DNA from: a virus
Length of the DNA: 64,000 nt
Direction: 5' to 3' (one strand)
IMG/VR virus record: IMGVR_UViG_3300025133_000077
Span: 1-64,000 of that record
The notes beneath the pieces were generated by a model that worked only from the letters and a program-made list of their open reading frames with translations, had not been told where the DNA came from and made no database searches. Made by a program: the position numbers and the translations under genes. This document shows, piece by piece, positions 51,501-60,141 of the stretch; the first letter of the stretch is position 1, and every line of letters begins with the position of its first letter.

Positions 51501-54500
51501 GTGGAAGAGGTCACCGCCCTCCGTCACCTTCTGGGTCATCATCAGCCCGAGCCCGGAAGCCAGAGGCGTGACATCGAGGGACAGCTCGTACGTGGTCTCC
51601 ACCACGTAGCCGCCCGCGTTCGGACCAGAGTTGAGCTGCAGGGTGTCTCCCTGCACGGACTGGCACAGGCCGGGCTCACCGGAGGGGAGGAGGTTGATGA
51701 TCTCCCGCAACAGCTGCAGAGCCTCGTCAGAGCCGATGTCTCCTCCGTCCACCGCCTGCACCCAGTCCGACATCTTGCGGAGCATCAAGTCCAGGTCGAC
51801 GTCGGGGAAGGCGATGAAGAGGTTGCTGCAGCAGCCCACCAGCTCTGCGGGGATGCACACCTCGAACATGATCGAGGTGTTGACGGCGTCGTCCTCCAGG
51901 CCGATCGAAGAAGTGCGGTTCCAGTTGATCCGCATGCCTCCGTCCACGGCCTCCACCAGAGGAGGTGTGTTGGGCACGAAGGAGGGGAAGAAGGCGGAGA
52001 TGGTCTTCGTCAACCAGTCGGTGATGTCGTTGACGTAGGTGCGCCCTGCCGCCGGCAGGTCGTAGTTGATGAAGATGCCTGCCGGATCCAGCGTCACGCA
52101 GAAGATGTACCCGTCGCACTCCAGGCAGTCGTCCGAGTACTTGCTGGGGGCCGACAGCAGCCGCATCAGCAGGTGGGCGGCCTGCTCTTCGGCGTCGGTG
52201 CTCGGGTCCTCGGAGGGAGCCACCGGGAAGACGTCGGCGTAGGTCAGGCCCGCCCGAAGGAACAGGGACCAGAAGTAGCCGAGCGTGTAGCCGTAGCCCC
52301 ACGCGTCGTCGAAATCCGCGGCGTCGCAGGTACCGCGGTTGGGGGTGACGAGGGCCGGGGCGGCGGGCTCGTCCGGGAACTCCTCGTAGGGGCCGCCGGC
52401 GACGAGGGCGGTCACGATGTCGTTCCGGCCTTGCCCGAAGCCGGTGAGGATGCCCTGCGTCTCACAGGGCATGCCCGCGAGGTAGTTCAACCTCACCTGG
52501 ACGGCCAGGTTGTACCCGATGACGAAGCCGCGATCGTAGGACGCTACGTGCCGCGCGCCCACGCTGTAGTCCGGGTGATCCGACGGAGCGTTGGAGTCGA
52601 GGTAGGTGTCCGCCTCCAGCGCGGAGGTAGCCATCGAAGCAGCCCACCCATCCCCAATGCCGGCAGCGATGTCGTTGTAGACCCCTCCTGGGATGGCTAC
52701 CCCGAGGTCGTCCGTGACCACGATGCTGGAGAGCTCGAGCTCGAAGAGCGACGACGAGACGTCCGGGTACGGGTCCAGGTCCAGCAGAGCTCCCGGGAGC
52801 TCGCCCAGAGGCACCAACCCTCCCTGGACCAGCTCCAGCGCGTCCTCCAGGGACGAGGGGCATGCCTCGCCCGCGTTCTCGAAGGCGAGGCCCAGCCCGG
52901 GCATCGTGAAGCCGAGGTCTCCGCACCCGCGGGTGAACGCCCCCGTGAACGTCTGCAGGGATCGCGCTTCAACGGGGAGAGCGTACGGGACCGAGATGTC
53001 GGTGGGCTGGTCCGAGCTGTCCAGCAGGCGGATGCCTCCGGCCGGGATACGGATCAGCGGCAGCTGCACCCCAGGCTCTGCCCGGAAGATCTGGTACGAC
53101 AGGCCGCTGGCGCTGTTGGACATGGGGCGGTCGATGATCGGCGTGGTGCCGCCGCCCGAGGGGTCGAACGCGCTGATCAGGTAGTCGCCGGCGTCGTCGC
53201 CCTCGAGGATGCGCAGGGTGTCTCCTCCACGCACGCCGAAGCTCAGGCTGTTGGTGCTGTTCAGCACCACGATCGAGGACCCGATGATCGTCTCCAGGTC
53301 GTTGCCGGGCGCGTCCGTGCCGAAGGGGATCTTCAGGGCGCGCGGCTGCACCAGGTCCAGCTTCAGGCCGTCCACGATCCTGAAGCGGATGCCTACGTCC
53401 GTGGCGGTCAGGTCCGCGTCGATGACCAGCTGCGTCTGCCGCACGACCAGCACTCGGTACACGCCTACATCGGCCCCCTCCTCCACGGAGAGGTACATGC
53501 CGGGGAGGACCCCGCGGTCCTCCCAGTCGATCGTGATGTCCGACGACGACACCACATTCGGTGTGGGAGTCGCCCCGAATGTCTGAAGGCTCAGGCCCAC
53601 CACGAGGGGGTCCTCGTCCTCGACGCTGACGGTCATCGTCGCCTGCGACTGCGACTGGGGACGCAACCACACGTCGTGGTGGCCCCCGATGTGGACTTCT
53701 CCGTCGTTGATCTCCACCACCCCAGCGTCGGTGATGGGGGCCTGGATCCCTCCGGGAATGTCAGAAATGCGGATCTTGCCCGGCCGGGTGATGGCCACGG
53801 ACACTCCCGGCAAGAACCCTGGGATCGCCCCGGACACCGTGCTGGTGGGCGTGGGATCGTGGTTCAGGCGGAGCAGCAGGATGTTCGGCAGCTCGGGGAA
53901 GGCGCCGCGGCTGTCGTAGACCACCGAGTCCACCACGAAGGACTCGTGGCTCTGGCTCGGGGGCAGGCCGTAGAGGATCTTCCCGTAGTGGAGCGAGACG
54001 TTGAACCCCGGCTGGACGAACACCTCGTCGGCGATGCCGCGGTCCTCGTAGCCTGACCACACCAGGAGGCTCGTGCCGAAGACCATGCCCATGCCGGACA
54101 GGTGCAGCTTCCCTTCGCCGGCGCCCGTGAGCAGGTCACGCTGCATCTCCGGGTCGTTGTACTTGACCACCGCGGTCTGGGCGATCGTGCCCAGCTCTCG
54201 GATGCGGGCTCGGATGCCCCGCGGGCTGGTCATCGACCGCTCGACCAGCGCTGTTCGGCCGCGCCGGAGGAAGGCGTCGTTGTCCTCGCGATCCCTGCCC
54301 GGGGAGGCGGAGGCGAGGTTGGTGACGCGGTTGTGGTTCGGGAGGCCGTCGACCCCGCTGATGGCCCCCGCCGCGACGGAGTACTCCTCTCCCGGGAACT
54401 CGGCGCGCACGAGGAACTCGGCGTAGTACTCCTCGCCCACCTTCTGTGCCGCCATCTCGACGCTGGTGACCGTCTGGGTGGAGACCGGGAAGAAGTTCAG

Positions 54501-54971
54501 CCCCGTGCCCGTGTAGAAGCGATGGGCCGGGTTCACCGACGCCGGGGTCGGAACGGTGTAGAACACCCGAACGTAGGCCGTGGGGCGCAGGCCCGTCTCT
54601 CGCTCGACGAACCAGTTGCCCATCAGGTCGTCGGCCTCGACGTCCGTCAGCAGATCCGGGCGAGCCAAGGACTGCCTCTGCTTGATCCGCAGCACCTGGT
54701 CGCTCAGCGCGCCCACGACCAGGGCCAGGGGCTTGCCCACGGCATCCATCAGCGGCTCGTCGTCGTCCAGCGCCATGGAGGGGTACTCCTTGGCGACGCG
54801 GTCCTTGACGAAGGCCATCGGAGACGTCTGGAGGGGGTCCGGGCCCAGGGCATCCAGGATCGGCGCCACCACCTCGGAGTAGAAGGCCGACCCCTCCGAC
54901 ACGTCCAGTGTCGGGTCGAAAGACGTGGCTCGCTGCTGCAGGAGGGCCTTGATGTCTTCTCGGTGCGCCAT
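48549..54971 (-). CDS. Giant baseplate wedge protein, gpJ-like N-terminus (2140 aa)
   Basis: 2140 residues, several times longer than typical gpJ proteins (~300-400). The first ~300 residues have the baseplate J pattern: DVSEGSAFYSEVVAPILDAL, then DLLTDVEADDLMGNWFVERE, a beta-barrel (~150-230) and a DNDAFLRRGRTALVERSMTSPRG helix block. The rest is inserted: YxVxxV beta modules (EGADVGVYRVLVV, EGDDAGDYLISAF, EGADAGGYTVTKVV), a Gly/Ala-rich middle with Cys pairs (CLECDGYIFC), and a C-terminal wedge region with RIIE-type helices (SVAERISSKIKALEATDSL). It probably forms the baseplate wedge and its large insertions may contact the host. Confidence 0.75.
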   Translation of the reverse strand: MAHREDIKALLQQRATSFDPTLDVSEGSAFYSEVVAPILDALGPDPLQTSPMAFVKDRVAKEYPSMALDDDEPLMDAVGKPLALVVGALSDQVLRIKQRQSLARPDLLTDVEADDLMGNWFVERETGLRPTAYVRVFYTVPTPASVNPAHRFYTGTGLNFFPVSTQTVTSVEMAAQKVGEEYYAEFLVRAEFPGEEYSVAAGAISGVDGLPNHNRVTNLASASPGRDREDNDAFLRRGRTALVERSMTSPRGIRARIRELGTIAQTAVVKYNDPEMQRDLLTGAGEGKLHLSGMGMVFGTSLLVWSGYEDRGIADEVFVQPGFNVSLHYGKILYGLPPSQSHESFVVDSVVYDSRGAFPELPNILLLRLNHDPTPTSTVSGAIPGFLPGVSVAITRPGKIRISDIPGGIQAPITDAGVVEINDGEVHIGGHHDVWLRPQSQSQATMTVSVEDEDPLVVGLSLQTFGATPTPNVVSSSDITIDWEDRGVLPGMYLSVEEGADVGVYRVLVVRQTQLVIDADLTATDVGIRFRIVDGLKLDLVQPRALKIPFGTDAPGNDLETIIGSSIVVLNSTNSLSFGVRGGDTLRILEGDDAGDYLISAFDPSGGGTTPIIDRPMSNSASGLSYQIFRAEPGVQLPLIRIPAGGIRLLDSSDQPTDISVPYALPVEARSLQTFTGAFTRGCGDLGFTMPGLGLAFENAGEACPSSLEDALELVQGGLVPLGELPGALLDLDPYPDVSSSLFELELSSIVVTDDLGVAIPGGVYNDIAAGIGDGWAASMATSALEADTYLDSNAPSDHPDYSVGARHVASYDRGFVIGYNLAVQVRLNYLAGMPCETQGILTGFGQGRNDIVTALVAGGPYEEFPDEPAAPALVTPNRGTCDAADFDDAWGYGYTLGYFWSLFLRAGLTYADVFPVAPSEDPSTDAEEQAAHLLMRLLSAPSKYSDDCLECDGYIFCVTLDPAGIFINYDLPAAGRTYVNDITDWLTKTISAFFPSFVPNTPPLVEAVDGGMRINWNRTSSIGLEDDAVNTSIMFEVCIPAELVGCCSNLFIAFPDVDLDLMLRKMSDWVQAVDGGDIGSDEALQLLREIINLLPSGEPGLCQSVQGDTLQLNSGPNAGGYVVETTYELSLDVTPLASGLGLMMTQKVTEGGDLFHLIEGLAVASALQATSNNAAANSLLSDLLAELQPGGNTEAAQQLLATFQTGLDEFTPVLKMCAVGIRGQFPVDPWQPYCEMFASGFPTVPPLPAVPTFEAELCDSYGDNTDPFDLLVDLIAWVFDSLNALGFDLPETFDVTFSEILAGVLNGMKVPYCVGARTCPGTVRLYFHEPTTMEVDAGGRCVVFYDPTSADPAQFPYDSTGCDDFWDGNALEADWIAGVLAGYADGLTDPMGGSDELGYSFADLAAGLPATYEDDVLAVAGKSYRPEGYQLAAYNTGYSEGYGIGWGLDLGGALSPATADTAAGFAAGLADGIALTAFMELELIHTSHGTGASFSPPVDPTEAAEYRAGYTFGKMAGLWSCLFTSGIGSFGTGADPVVLDSRVPTLLSTTIGSAEVLFGGDERAPDYQVLPPQETVDPTPPMDYPRDLQVSGPLSVSGNVFTPLQITGATREAPLALGIRAYADEIEIHEEVILLRSDVSGVSDTVREIVVATRNGSNIVTVLTPDVNLLGLGPAAADGRNPLRVGNLLFIEEGADAGGYTVTKVVSATQAQLDRPLVDTSLPANKSGSAGSYDVAADPTKFNAPPNTFLSTDVGKFLSIFSSHLPDNVGSYEILATDGAAGAWVTIDGSLAGAETAVIWAITEAPALAPADLEQGTELVVGRRIRVYEGAPATFSVVGVSDSLDPETANFYAWAADQPASAVFRGTKQPFRIARPGIQRISSTQMEANREGSLYYFDVLARALGTDEVHNVPAEQRFEAVFGTYLSDGYYYEVEDTNFTFSPEEKVALRLSPSFLPAGRDDVAINKIPLNGQRLQIAYENSPDVADVHRMLIEPGSRTTCANPIARHFLPAYISIELRYFGGEAPSSVAERISSKIKALEATDSLSVAAAVETALREAKASDWEHDIYVVSVTHDLDRRLVGNRSRDRIGGAMPQFFNGSNRLSYFIPGKDTSGVDEADLEPGDMIRALRVTLPLVLS

Positions 54972-55609
54972 CAGACCGTCGCCAGGTTGAGGAGTGCATC
55001 GCCCGCTGCGGACTGGAGGCGCACTCTACTCCGCAGAGTACCCGTATCCCTATCGAAATCCACGGACAAGACCTCCGCCCCGACCAGCCTCTCTGCTGCC
55101 GGGATGTACTGGCGGGAGCGGGCTTGGCGCCGCTGAATCTGTTCCCGGGTCCGGGAGATCGCCAAGTTGTGCCGGGCCACCAAGTCCGACACCCCGGACA
55201 CCGACGCAGCGTACCCCACCAAATCGCGGAGCCCTCCCCCGTCCTCGGGAGAGAAGATGTCGCTTCCGGGGGTCTGCAGCAGCAGCTTCGTGAAGCGTTG
55301 CACGAGCCGGGTGATGCCCTCGACCACTCCCCCTCCCAGCTGGAGCCTCACCAGGGACCTCTCGGTCATGGTGACCTGCGAGCTCAGCACCATGACCTCC
55401 CGCAGCTCGGAGCGAGGGACGGGCAAGGTGGCCAGGATGGTGGTGCGGCTCTCGATCACGAAGGTGGGGGCATCCGCGCCGTTGAACAGCACGTTCTCCA
55501 CGAAGCGGAAGTCCCTGCCGTGGAGGCGGTACGGCCCTTCGCTGGACAGCGCAGTGATGCGGGCCACGGGCAAGGAGTCGGCGAGCTGGATGACCTGCAG
55601 GGACTTCAC
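54971..55609 (-). CDS. Baseplate protein, gp25/gpW-like
   Basis: 212 residues. The central region LQLGGGVVEGITRLVQRFTKLLLQTPGSDIFSPEDGGGLRDLVG resembles the gp25/gpW core, where a helix and a TPxG...G.G loop join baseplate wedges to the tube; only shorter parts are quoted here as the key pieces: TPGSDIFSPEDGGGL. The C-terminus (FDRDTGTLRSRVRLQ) is a short beta pair. It stops at the start of the gpJ-like gene, the usual order of these two genes in contractile-tail phages. Confidence 0.6.
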   Translation of the reverse strand: MKSLQVIQLADSLPVARITALSSEGPYRLHGRDFRFVENVLFNGADAPTFVIESRTTILATLPVPRSELREVMVLSSQVTMTERSLVRLQLGGGVVEGITRLVQRFTKLLLQTPGSDIFSPEDGGGLRDLVGYAASVSGVSDLVARHNLAISRTREQIQRRQARSRQYIPAAERLVGAEVLSVDFDRDTGTLRSRVRLQSAAGDALLNLATV

Positions 55610-55902
55610 GGCTCCTCCTCGATTTCCCGGGCGCGTCGGAACGCCCCATCGTCACCGAACAGCGCGGCTTCCAGGCTCTCGAGCCTCTGGAGCCGCCCCG
55701 TCGCATGGGATCGGATAGTACTGGTCGGGTCCAGGTCCGCACCCTCTCCTTGCTGCGATGCGTCCAGGAAGAAGATCTGCTCCGTGATCAAGTCCTCCAG
55801 GGTGTACCCCGCCAGTGCGGTCGCCGTCGACATCGAACGCACCAGTGCGAAGGCGCCGCCCAGCGCCCGGCGAACCTCGATGCTGGCGGCGCGATCACCC
55901 AC
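55606..55902 (-). CDS. Small helical protein in the baseplate operon
   Basis: 98 residues, helical with a charged end (RLQRLESLEAALFGDDGAFRRAREIEEEP). It overlaps both neighbours by 4-8 bases. No family recognised; perhaps a baseplate or tail-chaperone component by position. Confidence 0.55.
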   Translation of the reverse strand: MGDRAASIEVRRALGGAFALVRSMSTATALAGYTLEDLITEQIFFLDASQQGEGADLDPTSTIRSHATGRLQRLESLEAALFGDDGAFRRAREIEEEP

Positions 55903-58645
55903 CGAAACCTCCTATTGCTCCTCGGGGCGGCTGGAAGAGCCTGGCAGCCTTCGTGAGCTTCTCCTCGGCCGAAGATGCCGAGGAAGCTCCCTCCATCCTC
56001 AGGGACGCCGCCACGTGGTACTTGCCTCGGACCAGCAGCGACCTGAACCGATCATACCCCCGCTCCTCCAGAGCAGACAGCTGAGCCTCCGCCTGCTCCT
56101 GGGTCTCCTCAGGCACCTCCGGCACCCACGACGTCAGCACGCTGAAGAGGGTGCCCGCAGGCGCTGCGGGCACCCGCAGGCCCAGTCGCTGCAGGGCTGC
56201 CGCCGGACCTTGGCCGGGCACCTCGCCGATCTGCATGGCAGCGGCGTACACCGTCCCCACTGCGTCGAGGAGCTGGTGGGTGGAGGCCGCTCCCTGGGAG
56301 GCGGCCTCCACCCGCTGCAGCGCAGCTTCCAGCTCCAACACCCACTTCCACAGGGGTCGCATCTGCAGCGCACGCAGCGCCACGCGCAGCTCCTCGAACT
56401 CGGTGGCCAGCGAGCTGAGCACCTCGAGGTCGGCGGAAGCAAGGACGCCCTCCCCGACCTCGAAGCTCCGGCGGTCCTTCGAGATGGCTGTGATCGAGTA
56501 CCTGTCCTCCCCGTTCGCCAGCCAGGCGCCCTTGAGGGCCTTGAGCACTCCCAGGTCCCGGACCGCCCGTCGCTTCTCCCCCGCGAGCCGGCCGTACACC
56601 TCGAAGGTGGTCGCGGTGCCGGGAGTGCTTCCAGAGACCAAGCCGAGCTGGGCGTGCGCCGTCCCGACGTCCACCTGGATGTGGCTCGCGAGGGAGTCGT
56701 CCAGCGACGTGAGCTGCAGCAGAGTGCGCTGCAAGGAGGACATGGTCTCCAGGTGGAGCGGGGCAAGTCTGTCGTGGAGCGGGGCCACGACCAACTCCTC
56801 GCCGACCAGAGAGGTCACGACGTAGAGCCCCACGTCGACGGCGTTGAGGATGTCCCCTGCCTGCGCCCTCGTAGCGTCGTTGGGCACCCACCTCGTCTGG
56901 GTGGAGAAGTGCCCTCTCCCGATGCCGCGCACGGACGTGGAGATCGACGCTTCCACCTCCGGGGAGGCGGACTCCGCCTCCTCCACCAGGGCCACCACGT
57001 TCTCCAGCGCGAAGTAGTCCGTGGACGCCTGGCCAGCGCCGAAGCCGAGTGCCAAGCGGTCACTGGCGGAGTAATCCGTCCACCCGAACCGGATCACTTC
57101 GGGAAAGTTGAGCGTCGCCGGATGAGCGGAGCTGAAGGGCAGCAGCAGCTCCAGGAAGGTGTTGGGTCCCGTGGCGATGGGCGCGCGGATCTCCAGCTTC
57201 CCGTCCACGACCTCCACCTCAAGGACGAAGTCGTTGCCCGGGAGGAGGTCGCCCGACACGAAGGGTGCCCACGCCAACATGGCGTCCACCACCTCCTGCA
57301 TCGACTCGTACGGGTTGCCCACGCCGTGCGGGGACGCCGGGAAGAGGATGGACCGCGGGAAGGCGTACAGGCCGGGCGGCAGCGGGGTGTCGGTGGCGGT
57401 GTGCACGTACGAGGCGAAGACGGACAGGGTCAGGCCTTCCAGGGCCATCGGGAACGTACCCTCCGCCTGGAGGTAGCTCTCCCGGACCACCTGTCCCGCG
57501 TCGCCCACGACCATGGGGTCGTCGTCGAGGAGCATCAGCTTGCCGAGGCTCCTCTTGGCGAGGCCCCCGTAGCGCTGCATGCCGCTGTTCAGCTCGTCGA
57601 GCACCTGCGCAGCGGTGCGCGGTCCCGTCGTGAGCGGTATGTCCCGCAGGAGGCCCTCGACCTCGACCAGAAGCACCCCTTCGACGACCTCGTAGGTCTC
57701 TCCGGGGATCTCGGCCTCCACCCTGTGCTGCCCGGCGCCCACCAGTTCGATGGTGCGCTGTGCCTTCCCGTTGGGGGTGTAGATCAGCGTCGCTCCGACG
57801 GGAAGGGCGTCCGGCGACCGAGAACCGATCACCGTCGCCGGCAGCAGCGGAGGGAGGGCCCGTACCTCGAGGGAGGACTTCGGGGGGAACGCGTCCGAGA
57901 CGAGGGGGGATAGAGGGTGCCGGGCCCCGCGCAAGGCCTTCATGGTGGCGGGGACGGTGAGGAGCTTCAGCACCTCCTCCTGTCGCTGCGCCAGGACGTT
58001 TCCCTCTTCGGTGCGCTGCTTGTGCGCGCGCAGCAGGGCCTCCGCTCGGGCCATGACCGCGGGCCCCACCGCCCGCTGCAGGGTGTTGACGTTGAACCAG
58101 TCGGCGGCCTCGCTGAACTCCTTCAGCCCTCTCTGCAGCTTGGTCCAGGAGGCCCGGGCCTCTGCCAGCGGAGCGGTGAGGTCGGCCTGGGCCTCCGCCC
58201 TGGAACGTGCAGAGACGTCGGCGCGGTCTCTCGGCGAGAGCAGCCCGGACCCCATGACGTAGCGGGTGATGTCCTGTGCCGCGAACGCAGCAGCCTCTGA
58301 GGACAGGGGATCCGGAACGTCGCGGCCCAGCGCCTTCAAGGCGCGAGAGAGGCCCGAGGCATCGGGGTTGGGAGGGTCGGGGAGCCGCAAGTCCGCCGTG
58401 GCCGTGATGATCTCAGCCAGTGCCGACAGAAGAGAGGCTGCCTCCTGCAGCAGCAGGTTGCGCTGCAGCACTCGATGATGGAAGAAGACGTCGGAGTGCA
58501 GGAGCAGCCCGGTCATCACCTCCCCGTGCAGGAGGCGGAACTGGTCTCGCGTGCTGCGAAGACCCATCCCCGTTCGAGGAGTTCCCTTCGACGGAGAGAC
58601 CAGGGCTCCGGCCGCCGGCGCGGTGATGTTCATTGCCTTGGACAT
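55895..58645 (-). CDS. Large tail/baseplate protein (916 aa)
   Basis: 916 residues from ATG 58645, chosen because GGAGG lies 5 nt upstream; an ATG at 58660 is weaker. The first ~270 residues are helical (ALAEIITATADLRL, ARASWTKLQRGLKEFSEA), followed by beta domains including VDVGLYVVTSLVGEELVVAP, like the modules of the giant proteins, and a helical end (~780-890, EEFEELRVALRAL-type). No enzymatic motif. The first ~230 bases overlap the end of another reading frame, see the next entry. Structural role inferred from context. Confidence 0.6.
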   Translation of the reverse strand: MSKAMNITAPAAGALVSPSKGTPRTGMGLRSTRDQFRLLHGEVMTGLLLHSDVFFHHRVLQRNLLLQEAASLLSALAEIITATADLRLPDPPNPDASGLSRALKALGRDVPDPLSSEAAAFAAQDITRYVMGSGLLSPRDRADVSARSRAEAQADLTAPLAEARASWTKLQRGLKEFSEAADWFNVNTLQRAVGPAVMARAEALLRAHKQRTEEGNVLAQRQEEVLKLLTVPATMKALRGARHPLSPLVSDAFPPKSSLEVRALPPLLPATVIGSRSPDALPVGATLIYTPNGKAQRTIELVGAGQHRVEAEIPGETYEVVEGVLLVEVEGLLRDIPLTTGPRTAAQVLDELNSGMQRYGGLAKRSLGKLMLLDDDPMVVGDAGQVVRESYLQAEGTFPMALEGLTLSVFASYVHTATDTPLPPGLYAFPRSILFPASPHGVGNPYESMQEVVDAMLAWAPFVSGDLLPGNDFVLEVEVVDGKLEIRAPIATGPNTFLELLLPFSSAHPATLNFPEVIRFGWTDYSASDRLALGFGAGQASTDYFALENVVALVEEAESASPEVEASISTSVRGIGRGHFSTQTRWVPNDATRAQAGDILNAVDVGLYVVTSLVGEELVVAPLHDRLAPLHLETMSSLQRTLLQLTSLDDSLASHIQVDVGTAHAQLGLVSGSTPGTATTFEVYGRLAGEKRRAVRDLGVLKALKGAWLANGEDRYSITAISKDRRSFEVGEGVLASADLEVLSSLATEFEELRVALRALQMRPLWKWVLELEAALQRVEAASQGAASTHQLLDAVGTVYAAAMQIGEVPGQGPAAALQRLGLRVPAAPAGTLFSVLTSWVPEVPEETQEQAEAQLSALEERGYDRFRSLLVRGKYHVAASLRMEGASSASSAEEKLTKAARLFQPPRGAIGGFGG

Positions 58646-58931
58646 GCCGCCTCCGATCATTGTGCAGCTTCAGCTGCCTCAGCTCCGCCGCCGTCAGGAC
58701 CAACACCTTCTGGCGCAACCGCTCCGGGTCTACGTCTACCAGAGCGCAGAGGGCCTCGAAGGAGTTCGAGCGCCCGGAGTGATCCTCGAACAACCACCAC
58801 TGGGCGTTGAAGAAGAGCCTCCGCTCGTGCACACGCGTCCGGCCCCGGTTGATGACGTAGTCGATGATCCCCTGCAGGATCACCGCCGTCCAGAGGTTCA
58901 GGTGCGGACCCGTGTCGGGGGCCCCGTTCAT
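58413..58931 (-). CDS. Hypothetical protein with long overlap into the next gene
   Basis: 172 residues from ATG 58931 (ATGA overlap with the preceding gene). Residues 1-95 look genuine (LNLWTAVILQGIIDYVINRG, AQWWLFEDHSGRSNSFEALC, DVDPERLRQKVLVLTAAEL), a helical domain seen in small phage proteins that end in a DPxxLR helix. From about residue 100 the frame runs 233 bases into the 916-residue gene, and its composition (Arg, Gly, Ala, Pro, Ser) is that of an out-of-frame reading. So the annotated stop may be correct with an overlap, or a frameshift may end or extend it. Confidence 0.5.
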   Translation of the reverse strand: MNGAPDTGPHLNLWTAVILQGIIDYVINRGRTRVHERRLFFNAQWWLFEDHSGRSNSFEALCALVDVDPERLRQKVLVLTAAELRQLKLHNDRRRHVQGNEHHRAGGRSPGLSVEGNSSNGDGSSQHARPVPPPARGGDDRAAPALRRLLPSSSAAAQPAAAGGSLSSVGTG

Positions 58932-60139
58932 GCGACGGACACCGTCACCGGCGTCACCGTCAGAACCACGGCGGGCACCCGCGGCATGAACGCCCTGAGG
59001 ATGGGGGTCGCCACGATCGTGGCTGAGCCGACGCCGACGCCGATCACCCTGAGGTTGTCGCCGGAAGACTCCACCTCGATCACGTCGGTGTCGCTGGAGG
59101 TGAACTCGACGAAGGTGGTCGATGCAGGGTTCGAGCTGGGGAGGATGATCCGGCCATCCGACATCACCAAGGTCGGAGCCACCAGGACTTCTCCGCCCAC
59201 CGCCAGAGCCAGTGGCCCGGCAGGCGCGTACGTCACCGTGTCCGGTGCCGGGAAGAGCAGGTTGACCGTGTTGGCCTGGGCCTGTGAGGGGATCTCGATG
59301 TCCACCGAGGAGTCGAGGTACCCGGCCGCCGTGACGGAGAAGATGCCTCCCCGCGGCAGGTCCACCTCGAAGTACCCGTTCTTGTCGGTGACGAGCTCGA
59401 CCGGGGCCTGCGAGTACCCCACTGCGCCCGGGTACAGAGCCACCGGGTTCCTCTGCGGGGTCAGGCGGAGGTAGAGGCCGGAGACCGCCCTCCCTGCCGG
59501 ATCCACGAAGAAGCCCCAGCAGCGGCACAGGCTGGGGTTTGGCGACACCGGCGCCGTGAACGTCTCAGCGACGAACTGCCAGAGGTTGCTGGGGGGCGGC
59601 ACCCTCACGTTGATCTGTCTGGGGGAGGGCACGCTGGCGAGGATGTGGTCGCCGTAGAAGCGGAGCTGGTACCGCGCGACCGGCAAGGTGAAGTCGACCT
59701 CGCCGGCGGCGTCGGTGTAGCCCGTGGCGAGGAGCTCCGTCCCCGCCTGGTCGTAGACCTGGACCCCCATGTTCTCCACCGGGAGCCCATCCTTGTCGAC
59801 CACCTGCACCTCGGCCACGTAGCCCGGCGCCCCGATGGGGATGGGCGGGCTGACGCTGACCGGGAAGACCGCGAAGGATTCGACGGAGGAGTAGGGCGAG
59901 CCGCTGTAGAGGTAGGCCCACTCGAGCGTGAAGTCGCCGGCCCCCGTCGGCGTCCAGCTGACCGTGTACGTGCCCAGGGAGGGGTGCAGCACCGGCACCG
60001 GGGTCGCAACGACGTTGCCCAGCGAGTCCTTGACCTGCGCCGTCGGCGCCGCGTCAGCGTCCACCAGGTAGTCCCCGCCCGTGGTGGACAGGGTGATGAT
60101 CATCGTGAACTCGGACGCGATGCCGACGAAGTGCGCCAT
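58928..60139 (-). CDS. Ig-like/BIg2 tail protein (403 aa)
   Basis: 403 residues from ATG 60139; the frame continues upstream, but the sequence there lies over the previous gene. The N-terminal half has repeated beta sandwiches with carboxypeptidase-regulatory-like pieces (GLPVENMGVQVYDQAG, GYTDAAGEVDFTLPVARY, NGYFEVDLPRGGIFSVTAAGY). The C-terminal ~90 residues are BIg2-like (LALAVGGEVLVAP, FTSSDTDVIEVES, GVGVGSATIVAT). Such domains in phage particles bind carbohydrate or extend fibres. No catalytic motif. Confidence 0.65.
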   Translation of the reverse strand: MAHFVGIASEFTMIITLSTTGGDYLVDADAAPTAQVKDSLGNVVATPVPVLHPSLGTYTVSWTPTGAGDFTLEWAYLYSGSPYSSVESFAVFPVSVSPPIPIGAPGYVAEVQVVDKDGLPVENMGVQVYDQAGTELLATGYTDAAGEVDFTLPVARYQLRFYGDHILASVPSPRQINVRVPPPSNLWQFVAETFTAPVSPNPSLCRCWGFFVDPAGRAVSGLYLRLTPQRNPVALYPGAVGYSQAPVELVTDKNGYFEVDLPRGGIFSVTAAGYLDSSVDIEIPSQAQANTVNLLFPAPDTVTYAPAGPLALAVGGEVLVAPTLVMSDGRIILPSSNPASTTFVEFTSSDTDVIEVESSGDNLRVIGVGVGSATIVATPILRAFMPRVPAVVLTVTPVTVSVA

Positions 60140-60141
60140 GC

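Noticed and set aside
49677-54056. Long plus-strand frame (1459 codons) opposite the gpJ-like gene
   Set aside because: Same reason: no start signals and antisense to a gene with baseplate motifs.
58646-59528. A 371-codon reading of the 58413 frame from ATG 59528
   Set aside because: Its first ~200 residues lie over the Ig/BIg2 gene in the wrong frame; only the part from ATG 58931 looks like a protein.
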